Origin: Millisia brevis NBRC 105863
GTDB taxonomy: Bacteria; Actinomycetota; Actinomycetes; Mycobacteriales; Mycobacteriaceae
DNA length: 64,000 bases
Reading direction: 5' to 3'
Assembly: GCF_001552615.1 (NCBI RefSeq)
Contig: NZ_BCRN01000003.1
Coordinates: forward strand, 248,001-312,000
The position numbers and the translations under genes were made by a program. Each line of letters begins with the position of its first letter. Position 1 is the first letter of the stretch. The notes below the pieces were generated by a model that did not search any database, was not told the origin of the DNA, and was given only the letters and a program-made list of their open reading frames with translations. Positions 52,485 to 60,871 of the stretch are shown here, one piece after another.

Positions 52485-54506
52485 GTGCTGTTTACGGAAC
52501 GCATCGCCGTGGCCGAAGCCGCGGCCGAGGCCGCGCTGACTGCCGTCCTGTCCCACCCGGACGGTGTGCGCGCGTCGTACCAACCGATCGTTCGGCTCGG
52601 TTCCGGCGAGGTCGTCGGCTACGAGGCGCTGGCCCGGTGGCCGGCGACCCCGGATATCACACCGACCGAAATGTTTTCCGCGGCCAGGCGTCTCGGCCTC
52701 GCCGCTCAGCTCGACGACGCCTGCCGCACGGCGGCGATCACCGGCATCGCCGACACCGGATTCGGCCGATCCCAGACGCTGTTCGTCAATGTCGAAGTCG
52801 ACTCGATCACCCCGAACGGCCTGGTCGCTCTGTCGACCCTCGCCCGCGGCCGGTGCCGGCTCGTCCTCGAACTGACCGAACGCTCATTGCTCGACAATCC
52901 GGGACGGGTGCTCGAGATCGCGGAGCAAGCAAGGGATCTCGGATTCGGGGTGGCCCTCGACGACGTCGGTTCGAACGCGGACTCGATGACGATGCTCGAC
53001 TTCGTCGCCCCCGACATCATCAAGTTGGATCGATCCCTGCTGCGCACCACGGACTCTCCCGCCAACGCGGCGACGGTCGCGGCGGTCATCGCCCACGCGG
53101 AGGCGACCGGGGCGTTGATTCTCGTGGAGGGCATCGAGACCACGGAGGAACGGGCGCGGGCGATCACCTTCGGCGCGATCCTCGGGCAGGGCTGGCTGTT
53201 CGGGCATCCGGCCGCCCCGCCGACCACCCGTTGGCGCGGCGCCGGTCTGTCGGGGATCCCGCTCGGCCGGGGCGACCGGGGGACACCGGGGATGCCGTCG
53301 GACCTGATGATGATGCTGCCGACCGAGACCGCTTCGTCGGCAACGATCGTCGAGTTGATGCGCAATCTCGAGGATCACGCCCTGCAATTGCCGGAGCCGC
53401 TGACCATCCTGACCACCGTGTCGACACCGGAGCCCTCGATCGGGTCGATCCTGGCTCGCTACCGTCGCCTCGCCCGGGACAACGCCTTCGTGGCCCTGCT
53501 GTCGCCGGACCTACCGTCCGATCCTGCCCCCGGCGTCCGCGGCGGCACGGTCCCGATGAACGATCCCTTTGCCGGCGAGTGGGCCGTCGTGATCCTCGGA
53601 CACAGCTACTGCGCCGCGCTGATCGCCCGCGACCCGGGTGATCCGGTGCCGTCGGAGCAGCGCCGGTTCCGCTATCTGTTGACCTTCGATCGCACGGTCA
53701 CCACGATGGCCGCGCAGGCGATCATGCGCCGCATCGGGCCGATCGATCAACCGGTGGATGCCGCCCGTCCGATGCCGCCGATCGCCGCCGGCCCCGCGTA
53801 CGACGTCCCGCTTGCCGCCGAGGGTCGACCGGAGCGGCGGACCGGGCCGGGAGCGCTGCGCATGCCGCGCGCCGACCCGATCCTGCTGGCGGCCACCGAG
53901 CCGGTGACGGTCTCCGCCGGCCGTGCGGGACGGGCCGAGGCCGAGGCCGAGCGGGGATCTTCCGAGCAGGCGGCTTCCGAGCGCGGCGCGTGCGAGCGCG
54001 ACGAGCGATCGGCGCGCAGCCTGATGCTGCTCTTGGCGGGTCTCGAGATCCTCCCGTTGGCGGCGATGCTGTTGATCGGCGCGGCCGGGCAGCCGCCGGC
54101 GCGCCCCCTGGGGGTGCTGCTGACGGTTCTCGCAGCCGTGCTGGTCGCGACGTCCGGGCGCGGCGCCGCCACCGAGCGGACGCTGTGGGCGGCGACGATC
54201 GTCGGCCTGCCGGCGGTGGTGGCGGGTGCGGCTCTGCTGGATCCCGCCGCGGCGATTCCGCTGATCATCGTTCTGGCGGCCACCTTCACCATCGCGGCCG
54301 CGGTCGGCTCCGCGCGGCGCCGGGTCCTCGGCACGGCGCTCGCGGCGCTTGTCGGGATCGGTGTGGTGACGGTGGCGACCGCGGGGACGATCACCGTCGC
54401 CGGTCTGACCTGGTACGCCGGGGCCCTCGCGATCGCGCTGCCCCTGGTGGCGGTCGACCGACTTCGCCGCTCTCGGGCGCACACCGACGGCTCGGAGACG
54501 ACCTAG
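52485..54506 (+). CDS. EAL-domain c-di-GMP phosphodiesterase with DICT and membrane domains
   Basis: A 673-residue protein. The EAL domain (about 20-240) keeps the expected catalytic residues: GYEALARW, FVNVEVD, LELTERS, ALDDVGSNAD, IIKLDRS, LVEGIETTEE and GQGWLFGHPA. The next part (about 300-420) resembles a DICT sensory domain (EPLTILTTVST and RRFRYLLTFDRTVTTMAA). A linker and about five membrane helices follow (about 510-660). There is no GGDEF domain. The membrane part at the C-terminus is unusual. It would hydrolyse c-di-GMP to pGpG, which Orn then degrades. Confidence 0.85.
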   Translation: MLFTERIAVAEAAAEAALTAVLSHPDGVRASYQPIVRLGSGEVVGYEALARWPATPDITPTEMFSAARRLGLAAQLDDACRTAAITGIADTGFGRSQTLFVNVEVDSITPNGLVALSTLARGRCRLVLELTERSLLDNPGRVLEIAEQARDLGFGVALDDVGSNADSMTMLDFVAPDIIKLDRSLLRTTDSPANAATVAAVIAHAEATGALILVEGIETTEERARAITFGAILGQGWLFGHPAAPPTTRWRGAGLSGIPLGRGDRGTPGMPSDLMMMLPTETASSATIVELMRNLEDHALQLPEPLTILTTVSTPEPSIGSILARYRRLARDNAFVALLSPDLPSDPAPGVRGGTVPMNDPFAGEWAVVILGHSYCAALIARDPGDPVPSEQRRFRYLLTFDRTVTTMAAQAIMRRIGPIDQPVDAARPMPPIAAGPAYDVPLAAEGRPERRTGPGALRMPRADPILLAATEPVTVSAGRAGRAEAEAERGSSEQAASERGACERDERSARSLMLLLAGLEILPLAAMLLIGAAGQPPARPLGVLLTVLAAVLVATSGRGAATERTLWAATIVGLPAVVAGAALLDPAAAIPLIIVLAATFTIAAAVGSARRRVLGTALAALVGIGVVTVATAGTITVAGLTWYAGALAIALPLVAVDRLRRSRAHTDGSETT

Positions 54507-54534
54507 CTCGGCCGAGCGACCGATCCAGCCGATG

Positions 54535-54978
54535 TCACTCGAGGCCGGCGACGATCTTGTCGAGCAGGGCACCGAGTTCGGCGACCTCCTTTTCGTCGAG
54601 CGCTTCGAAGAGAACCCGGCGAATCGTGTCGGAGGAACACTCCTCGGTGCGCCGCAAGACATCGATGCCGCTGTCGGTGAGCACCGCGTTGATCGCACGA
54701 CCGTCGGCGGCGCAGGCGACCTTCTCGACCAGCCCGCGCCGTTCCAGACCCGCGACCGCCCGGGAGATGCGCGGCAGTCCCGATCGGGTGGTGTCGGCGA
54801 GGGCGGTCAACCGCAGTCGACCGGACTCGGCGGCGTGCAGCGCCTCGATGATCGCCAGCTCGAAGGCGGAGACCCCGCTGGGCGCGAGCCGCTGATCGAG
54901 GGCGAGGGTGAGCGCCTCGCCGACGGCGCGCAGATCGGCAGCGGTCGCCCGCTCCTGCGCTTCCCGACGAGTTCTCAT
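54535..54978 (-). CDS. MarR-family transcriptional regulator
   Basis: A 147-residue winged-helix regulator with the helix-turn-helix LTALADTTRSGLPRISRAVAGLERRGLVEKV (about 58-88) and wing ACAADGRAINAVLTDSG. It is divergent from an F420-type NADP reductase gene; the gap contains repeated CAACTAA/TTAGTTG motifs. It probably represses both genes. Its inducer is unknown. Confidence 0.9.
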   Translation of the reverse strand: MRTRREAQERATAADLRAVGEALTLALDQRLAPSGVSAFELAIIEALHAAESGRLRLTALADTTRSGLPRISRAVAGLERRGLVEKVACAADGRAINAVLTDSGIDVLRRTEECSSDTIRRVLFEALDEKEVAELGALLDKIVAGLE

Positions 54979-55007
54979 GTTCCCAGGATAACACTTACTT
55001 GCGTAGT

Positions 55008-55035
55008 CAACTAAGACGAGCTAGGTTGTTAGTTG
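55008..55035. promoter_or_regulatory. MarR half-sites in a divergent promoter
   Basis: CAACTAA (55008-55014) and TTAGTTG (55029-55035) are inverted half-sites. TTGC-AAGC-GCAA (55033-55044) is a further palindrome next to them. They lie in the 84-base gap between the MarR gene and the reductase gene. Confidence 0.55.
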
Positions 55036-55062
55036 CAAGCGCAATCAATTTGAGGAGCGATC

Positions 55063-55638
55063 ATGGCACGTTTCAGCGTTATCGGTACCGGCAATATGGG
55101 CTCCGCCATCGCGGGTCTGCTCGAGCGCGGAGGCGCCGAGGTCACCCGGGTCAGCCGCGACGAGACCGGCAGTGCACCCCTCGGCGACGTCGTCGTCCTG
55201 GCGGTTCCGTACCCGGCCCTCGCGGAGATCGTGAAGGCCTACGGCTCGCAGCTCGACGGCAAGGTCGTCGTCGACATCACCAACCCGCTCAACTTCGAGA
55301 CCTTCGACAGCCTGGTCGTTTCGGCCGACGGTTCCGCCGCGGCCGAGGTCGCGCAGGCCGTCCCGGGTGCGCGCGTCCTCAAGGCGTTCAACACCAACTT
55401 CGCCGCCACCCTGGCCGGCGGCACGGTCGGCGACGCCCCGACCACCGTTCTGGTCGCCGGTGACGACGCCGACGCCAAGCAGACCCTGATCGACGCGATC
55501 ACCGCCGGCGGCGAGTCCGCTGTCGACGCGGGCAGCCTGTCGCGGGCCCGTGAGCTCGAGGCGATCGGCTTCCTGCAGCTGACCCTCGCGGCTTCCGAGA
55601 AGATCGGCTGGACCGCGGGCTTCAACCTGTTCCGCTGA
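55063..55638 (+). CDS. NADPH-dependent F420 reductase-like (NADP oxidoreductase) protein
   Basis: A 191-residue Rossmann protein of the F420-dependent NADP reductase family. The dinucleotide site is FSVIGTGNMGSAIAGLLERGG at residues 4-24; VVVDITNPLNFETF and GARVLKAFNTNFAATLAGG are family motifs. Some relatives use F420, others act on NAD(P)H-linked ketones or flavins. ATG follows GAGGAG. Divergent MarR control suggests induction by a redox or xenobiotic signal. Confidence 0.85.
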   Translation: MARFSVIGTGNMGSAIAGLLERGGAEVTRVSRDETGSAPLGDVVVLAVPYPALAEIVKAYGSQLDGKVVVDITNPLNFETFDSLVVSADGSAAAEVAQAVPGARVLKAFNTNFAATLAGGTVGDAPTTVLVAGDDADAKQTLIDAITAGGESAVDAGSLSRARELEAIGFLQLTLAASEKIGWTAGFNLFR

Positions 55639-55644
55639 TCGACC

Positions 55645-55670
55645 GGCGATCACTCGACGACGTGATCGCC
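55645..55670. terminator. Terminator hairpin after the reductase gene
   Basis: GGCGATCAC and GTGATCGCC form a perfect nine-bp stem with an eight-base loop, starting six bases after the stop codon. No T-run follows. Confidence 0.6.
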
Positions 55671-55826
55671 CCACCAGGGGATCGCCCGACACCGCGCCGC
55701 ACCCCGCCGTCACCGCATCCGTGGTGGCGACGGGGGCGGCGGTCGGTTGCCGGTCCCATCGGCACCCCGATGTGAATGTCCTCACCGGAGGGCCGCTCCC
55801 CCGCCGCGGTCGCCGTCGACCCCGAT

Positions 55827-55840
55827 CCGAACGTGTTGTA
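55827..55840. promoter_or_regulatory. KstR operator upstream of kstR
   Basis: CCGAACGTGTTGTA fits the KstR consensus TNNAACNNGTTNNA at all defined positions except the first T. It lies 105 bases before the kstR start. KstR is known to repress itself in mycobacteria and rhodococci. The rest of the 306-base gap (55639-55944) holds no further gene. Confidence 0.6.
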
Positions 55841-55944
55841 ATGCGCAGACCGGTCCGGTTGCACCGACGCTCCGCGCCGAGCATTCGATCGTCGCGATGC
55901 GGGGCGCGACCGCCGATCCGCGAGCCCGCGGTGGGAGGACTTCA

Positions 55945-56592
55945 GTGGCGCAACCACGCCTGTCGGCTCCGGTCGAGTCGACGATGGAACCCCCTCCCGG
56001 CCTGACGATGACCGGCACGTCCTCCCAGCGGGAGCGCCGACGCCGGATCCTGGACGCCACCCTCGCGTTGGCCTCCATGGGTGGCTACGACGCGGTGCAG
56101 ATGCGCGCGGTCGCCGATCGCGCCGACGTCGCCGTCGGCACCCTCTACCGATACTTCCCCTCCAAGGTGCACCTGCTGGTCAGTGCCCTGGGACGCGAAT
56201 TCGAACGCATCGACGCCGCCGCACCCGGGTCCGCCGGGCCGCGCGCGACCACCGCCGCGGAACGTCTGCACGGGATGATCCGCTACATCACCCGCACGAT
56301 GCAGAAGGACCCGCTGCTGACCGAGGCGATGACCCGCGCGTTCATGTTCGCCGACGCGTCGGCATCCCCCGAGGTCGAACACGTCGTGCGGTTGATGGAC
56401 CGCATCTTCGCCCGCGCGATCACCGACGATGAGCCCACGCAGCTCGACCTCGACGTCGCCCGGGTGATCAGCGACGTCTGGTTGGCCAATCTCGTCGCCT
56501 GGTTGACCCGCCGCTCCTCGGCCACCGATGTCGCCAATCGCATGGCCCTGACGATCGATCTGCTGCTCAACGGCAAGCCGTCCGAATCCTGA
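55945..56592 (+). CDS. kstR: TetR-family regulator of sterol catabolism, KstR
   Basis: A 215-residue TetR protein. The helix-turn-helix region QRERRRRILDATLALASMGG, YDAVQMRAVADRADVAVG and TLYRYFPSKVHLLVSALGRE is nearly identical to KstR as I remember it, and the ligand domain follows suit (MQKDPLLTEAMTRAFMFADA, ARVISDVWLANLVAWLTRRSSATDV). KstR represses cholesterol and side-chain degradation genes until released by a CoA thioester of the sterol. GTG at 55945 follows GGGAGGA. No sterol genes are in the window; the regulon must be elsewhere. Confidence 0.88.
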   Translation: MAQPRLSAPVESTMEPPPGLTMTGTSSQRERRRRILDATLALASMGGYDAVQMRAVADRADVAVGTLYRYFPSKVHLLVSALGREFERIDAAAPGSAGPRATTAAERLHGMIRYITRTMQKDPLLTEAMTRAFMFADASASPEVEHVVRLMDRIFARAITDDEPTQLDLDVARVISDVWLANLVAWLTRRSSATDVANRMALTIDLLLNGKPSES

Positions 56593-56602
56593 GACCTCCG
56601 CC

Positions 56603-56620
56603 GTCCGGCGCGCGCCGGAC
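56603..56620. terminator. Perfect 18-base palindrome after kstR
   Basis: GTCCGGCGC-GCGCCGGAC, nine-bp arms with no loop as drawn, ten bases after the kstR stop. In RNA it would close with a four-base loop and could serve as terminator. Confidence 0.5.
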
Positions 56621-56735
56621 GCCCGGATATGCCAGCCTGGAAGGTGCGACGCCGCACGTCAGCGCCACGCCGTTCCTTGACCGCGCTGATCCCGCCGATC
56701 GGCGGTGGTCGGCCTGCGCACTTTCGGAGAAGTCG

Positions 56736-58652
56736 ATGACCATCGCCCCGGTCGGTACCGCCCAGTCCATCCTCGGCAGTCTGAGCGAGGAGGAGATCCT
56801 CACCGCTCGCACCGTTCTCACCGACGCCGGCCTGGTGACGCCCACCACCCGGTTCGTCTACGTCGGCCTGGCCGAGCCGGACAAGTCGGATGTTCTGGCG
56901 CACCTGGCCGGCGACGGCCCCGCACCCGAGCGCCGCGCCCGTGTGATGCTGCTCGACATCGCGACCGGCGACGCCGCCGACACCCTGATCTCACTGGCGA
57001 CCGGTTCGCTGTTGTCGTCCGCACAGATCGATCCGGAAATCGGTCAACTACCGATCCTCGACGAGGAGTTCACGATCGTCGCGGAGTTCCTCGCCGACGA
57101 TCCGCAGTGGGGCGAAGCGCTCCGCAAGCGCGGTGTCGACCCGGCCAAGACCGTCGCCGTGCCGCTGTCGGCGGGCAGCTACGACAACCCGAACGAGGCC
57201 GGCAAGCGCATCATCCGGTCCTTCGCGTTCGTGATGAACGACGAGAAGGACCTGCCCTGGGCGCATCCGGTCGACGGCCTCTGCGCCTACGTCGACATCA
57301 TCGCCCGCGAGGTGATCGACATCGTCGACTACCGCCTCTACGAGGTGCCGCAGGAGTCCGGCAACTTCGACACCCCCGAGGTCGCCGGCGAACCGCTGGA
57401 AGGCCTCAAGCCGATCGAGATCACCCAGCCCGAGGGGCCGAGTTTCACGGTCGACGGTGAGCACGTCGACTGGCTCACCTGGAGCTTCGATCTGTCCTTC
57501 GACGCCCGCGAGGGATTGATCCTGCGGCGGCTGAAGTACCAGGACCGGGACGTGATCTACCGCGCCTCGATCAACGAGATGGTCGTCCCCTACGGTGACC
57601 CGTCCCCGAACCGCTACTGGCAGAACTACTTCGACACCGGCGAGTACGTCTTCGGCAGGTACACCAACTCGTTGACGCTCGGCTGCGACTGTCTCGGCGA
57701 GATCCACTACTTCGACGCGACGTTGGCCGACGAGCAGGGCGCCCCGCGCACGATCACCAATGCGATCTGCATGCACGAGGAGGACTACGGCACCCTCTGG
57801 AAGCACAGCGACATCTTCAACGGGATGTCCGAGGTGCGCCGCCAACGCCGCCTGGTGATCAGCTTCTTCACCACCGTCGGCAACTACGACTACGGCTTCT
57901 ACTGGTACCTCTACCTCGACGGCACCATCGAACTCGAGGCCAAGCTGACCGGTGTCGCGTTCACCGCCGCCTACCCCGAGGAGGGGTCGGACTACCAGAG
58001 CGCGGTCGCTCCCGGGCTCGGTCTGCCGTATCACCAGCATCTGTTCAACGCGCGGCTCGACATGATGGTCGACGGCACCGCCAACGCGGTCGAGGAGGTC
58101 GACGCGGTCTCGGTGCCGATGGGCGAGGGCAACCCGTGGGGCAACGCCTTCACCCTGCGCAAGACCCGCATCACCGAGGAGTCCGAGGGGTCGCGGCGGG
58201 CGAACGCGGAGGTGGGCCGCACCTGGCACATCATCAACACCGAGAAGACCGGCCGGATGGGCCACCACCCGTCGTACGCGTTGTACGCGCAGCAGAATCC
58301 GACGCTGCTGGCCGACCCGCAGTCGTCGATCGCCAAGCGTGCCGCCTTCACCACCAACCAGGTGTGGGTCACCAAGTACGACGTCGACGAGCGCTACGCG
58401 GCGGGCGATTACGTCAATCAGAGCAGCGGTGTCGCCGGGGTGAACACCTACCAGGAGGCGAACCGGCCGCTCGACGGCGAGGACATCGTCGTCTGGCATA
58501 CCTTCGGGATCACGCACTTCCCGCGCACCGAGGATTGGCCGATCATGCCGGTCGACTACTCGGGCTTCACCCTCAAGCCGTACAACTTCGTCGACAAGTC
58601 CCCGGTGATGAACGTGCCGTCGACCGCGGCGAAGCACTGCCACCACCACTGA
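56736..58652 (+). CDS. Copper-containing primary-amine oxidase
   Basis: A 638-residue quinoprotein. Tyr384 of TTVGNYDYG is the TPQ precursor, Asp300 of NYFDTGEY the general base, and His433 and His435 (PYHQHLFNARLD) two copper ligands; the third is probably in GITHFPRTEDW. N2 and N3 domains precede the catalytic sandwich. It oxidises primary amines to aldehydes with release of ammonia and peroxide. No signal peptide is evident, so it is cytoplasmic. It follows kstR at 143 bases and has its own possible promoter. Confidence 0.94.
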   Translation: MTIAPVGTAQSILGSLSEEEILTARTVLTDAGLVTPTTRFVYVGLAEPDKSDVLAHLAGDGPAPERRARVMLLDIATGDAADTLISLATGSLLSSAQIDPEIGQLPILDEEFTIVAEFLADDPQWGEALRKRGVDPAKTVAVPLSAGSYDNPNEAGKRIIRSFAFVMNDEKDLPWAHPVDGLCAYVDIIAREVIDIVDYRLYEVPQESGNFDTPEVAGEPLEGLKPIEITQPEGPSFTVDGEHVDWLTWSFDLSFDAREGLILRRLKYQDRDVIYRASINEMVVPYGDPSPNRYWQNYFDTGEYVFGRYTNSLTLGCDCLGEIHYFDATLADEQGAPRTITNAICMHEEDYGTLWKHSDIFNGMSEVRRQRRLVISFFTTVGNYDYGFYWYLYLDGTIELEAKLTGVAFTAAYPEEGSDYQSAVAPGLGLPYHQHLFNARLDMMVDGTANAVEEVDAVSVPMGEGNPWGNAFTLRKTRITEESEGSRRANAEVGRTWHIINTEKTGRMGHHPSYALYAQQNPTLLADPQSSIAKRAAFTTNQVWVTKYDVDERYAAGDYVNQSSGVAGVNTYQEANRPLDGEDIVVWHTFGITHFPRTEDWPIMPVDYSGFTLKPYNFVDKSPVMNVPSTAAKHCHHH

Positions 58653-58675
58653 CCGTCGCGCGGTTGTGCACACTC

Positions 58676-60139
58676 TCAGCGCGAGATGGGCACACCTCGG
58701 CGGCGCGGCAGCAACACGGCGGGGATCAGGATGCAGATCGCGCCGACTGCCGCGGCGCCGAGGGCGATCGCGAATCCGTCGATGGTCATGACGTTGGGCA
58801 TGCCCGGCACGGTGTGGGCGGCGAGGATGGTCATCGCCATCGTGCTCGCCAGCGCGGTGCCGATATAGCGCATCAGGGTGTTGAAGCCGTTCGCGGCGCC
58901 GGTCTCGGACTCGGGGACGGCGTCCATGGTCAGGGTGGGCAGCGCGGCGTAGGTGAAGCCGGTCCCCAGGCCCAGCAGCCCGCCGAGGATGACCACCGCC
59001 CAGAGGTTCCCGAGGTTCAGGATCATCAGCACCAGCACGATCCCGTTGACGATCGACCCGATGATCAGGCTGGTCCGGCCGCCGAACCTGCGGGTGACGC
59101 GGCCACCGATCGGTGAGGTGACCATCATCATCAGGCCGCCGGGCATCGCCAGCAGGGCCGCGGTCAGCGCGGTGCGGCCGAAGCCGACGCCGTTGTGCGG
59201 CTGCATTTGCAGCAGGATCGGCATCAACACCATCGGGGTGTAGAGCACGTATCCGCCGGCGATCGCGGCCAGGTGGGTCAGCGCGGCGGCGCGCCGCACG
59301 GTGGTGCGCAAATCGATCAGCGGCTCGTCCCGATGCCATTCGAACCAGGCCCAGGCGGCCAGGATCAGCACCCCGCCGATGGCGAACGTCAGGGTCGCGG
59401 TGGAGGTCCACCCCCAGGCGGTGCCCTTGGACAGCGCCACCAGCAGCCCGAGGGTGCCCAGGGCGAGCCCGACGGCGCCGATCGGATCGAAACGAGCCGG
59501 GTGGGTGGCGCCGGCCGGGATCAGCAGCGCGATGGCGATCGCTACCATGACCGCCAGGGCGCCGGACAGCCAGAACGCGGAGTGCCAGTTGAGGTGCTCG
59601 ACCGCGAGACCGCCGAGCGGCAGGCCGAGCGCGCCGCCGATCCCCAGGGTGGAGCTCATCAACGCCAGGCCGCCCGGCACCCGATCGCGCGGCAGGATCT
59701 CGCGCAGCGTGCTCATGCCCAGCGAGATCAGGGCGAGCCCGACACCCTGGAGGGCGCGCCCGACGATCAGCACCTCGATGGTGGGGGCGAATCCGGCGAC
59801 GATCGAGCCGGTCAGCATCACCGCGAGGATGCCGAGCATCACCCGCTTCTTGCCGTACATATCGCCGAGGCGACCGGCGATCGGCGTGCACACCGCCGCG
59901 GCGAGCAGCGTGGCGGTGATGACCCAGGTGACGGTGGTGGTCGAGGTCGCGAGCAGCTGCGGGAGGATCGGGAACAGGGGCGTGACCAGCGTCTGCATCA
60001 TCGAGCAGGCCATCCCGGCGATCGCCAGAACCGCGACGCGGGTGCGCGGTCCGGTCCGGTAGCGCAGTGGTACGCGGGCCGTGCGTGGAGCGATCCGGGA
60101 TTCCAGAACCGGACTGTCCTCCACGTACGTCAACGCCAT
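58676..60139 (-). CDS. MFS drug-efflux transporter (EmrB/DHA2-type)
   Basis: A 487-residue antiporter with about 14 helices. Motif A is GRLGDMYGKKRVMLG (about 88-102), and motif C is in GIGGALGLPLGGLAVEHLNW (about 165). The C-terminus has GLGTGFTYAALPTLTMDAVPESETGAANGFNTLMRYIG, typical of proton-drug antiporters. An inverted repeat upstream (60189-60207) suggests TetR-type repression. It converges on the amine oxidase gene. Confidence 0.9.
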   Translation of the reverse strand: MALTYVEDSPVLESRIAPRTARVPLRYRTGPRTRVAVLAIAGMACSMMQTLVTPLFPILPQLLATSTTTVTWVITATLLAAAVCTPIAGRLGDMYGKKRVMLGILAVMLTGSIVAGFAPTIEVLIVGRALQGVGLALISLGMSTLREILPRDRVPGGLALMSSTLGIGGALGLPLGGLAVEHLNWHSAFWLSGALAVMVAIAIALLIPAGATHPARFDPIGAVGLALGTLGLLVALSKGTAWGWTSTATLTFAIGGVLILAAWAWFEWHRDEPLIDLRTTVRRAAALTHLAAIAGGYVLYTPMVLMPILLQMQPHNGVGFGRTALTAALLAMPGGLMMMVTSPIGGRVTRRFGGRTSLIIGSIVNGIVLVLMILNLGNLWAVVILGGLLGLGTGFTYAALPTLTMDAVPESETGAANGFNTLMRYIGTALASTMAMTILAAHTVPGMPNVMTIDGFAIALGAAAVGAICILIPAVLLPRRRGVPISR

Positions 60140-60188
60140 ACTCCTCGGGCTGCGGGCGGCCGTCGACGACGAGCCAACACTATTTGAT

Positions 60189-60207
60189 TAGGTAACCTTA
60201 CTACCTA
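60189..60207. promoter_or_regulatory. Inverted repeat upstream of the efflux gene
   Basis: TAGGTA (60189-60194) and TACCTA (60202-60207) flank a seven-base centre; AGGTAACCT within it is itself a palindrome. It lies about 50 bases before the MFS start. It is a candidate operator; no regulator gene is adjacent. Confidence 0.5.
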
Positions 60208-60297
60208 TCGGTCGGCGGTTCGCCCCTTTTGCGGAACTCCGATCCCGGGCAACCGGCTTTAGGCTGACGACGCCACGTTTCCCGAACGCAAGGTCCG

Positions 60298-60561
60298 ATG
60301 ACGTTGACCGCTGTTCCCTCGGAGCTCTCCGCGCGTATCAGCGCCCTCGAGAGCCAGATGTTTCACCTCTACCAAACCCTCGGTATCCCATTGCCCTCCC
60401 CCGCGCAGAGCACCGCCGACGCGCTGCCGGGCGAGGTGCGCGACCTGGCCGACGCGGGTGAACGCGACCGGGCCATCCGTGCGGCGCTCGTGGCGCTCGG
60501 CCTGTCGCTGCAGGACGCCACACTGCGGGTCGACGGATATCTGCGCGGTCGAGGGCACTGA
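60298..60561 (+). CDS. Small protein of unknown function (87 aa)
   Basis: An 87-residue protein starting at ATG 60298. It opens with a probable coiled-coil helix (LSARISALESQMFHLYQTLG), then a Pro/Ser linker and a helical second half (LADAGERDRAIRAALVALGL). No family recognised. It begins a three-gene set with a 10-base gap to the next gene. Confidence 0.65.
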   Translation: MTLTAVPSELSARISALESQMFHLYQTLGIPLPSPAQSTADALPGEVRDLADAGERDRAIRAALVALGLSLQDATLRVDGYLRGRGH

Positions 60562-60571
60562 GCGCCGACCG

Positions 60572-60871
60572 ATGCCCGACGACTACGAGCGGCTCGCCCT
60601 CGCCGCCGATCTGCATCTGACCCGCGATCGCCATCTGCTGACGGTCGCGACCTCGCGCTGGGAACCGGGGCTGTTCGTCTACGACCTCGAATACCTGACC
60701 GTCGAGGTGAAGCCGGCCCGCACCGGAACGGCGGTCGCCCTGGGGTCGCGCGGTGCGCACGTCACCTTTCAGGTGCTGCGGTTCACCCTCGACCCGGCGC
60801 AGTACACCCGCTTCGACGCCTTCGTCGCGCGGCTGCGGGACCACCGCGAGCGGATGCGGTCGGTGCAGTGA
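60572..60871 (+). CDS. Small protein of unknown function (99 aa)
   Basis: A 99-residue protein with acidic start and alternating strands (LLTVATSRWEPGLFVYDLEYLTVEVK, then HVTFQVLRFTLDPAQYTRF). It looks like a small beta-rich fold. It overlaps the next gene by GTGA, showing coupling. No family recognised. Confidence 0.68.
   Translation: MPDDYERLALAADLHLTRDRHLLTVATSRWEPGLFVYDLEYLTVEVKPARTGTAVALGSRGAHVTFQVLRFTLDPAQYTRFDAFVARLRDHRERMRSVQ

Noticed and set aside
57048-59891. A 947-codon open frame opposite the copper amine oxidase and MFS genes
   Set aside because: It crosses two genes with strong catalytic motifs and has shadow composition.
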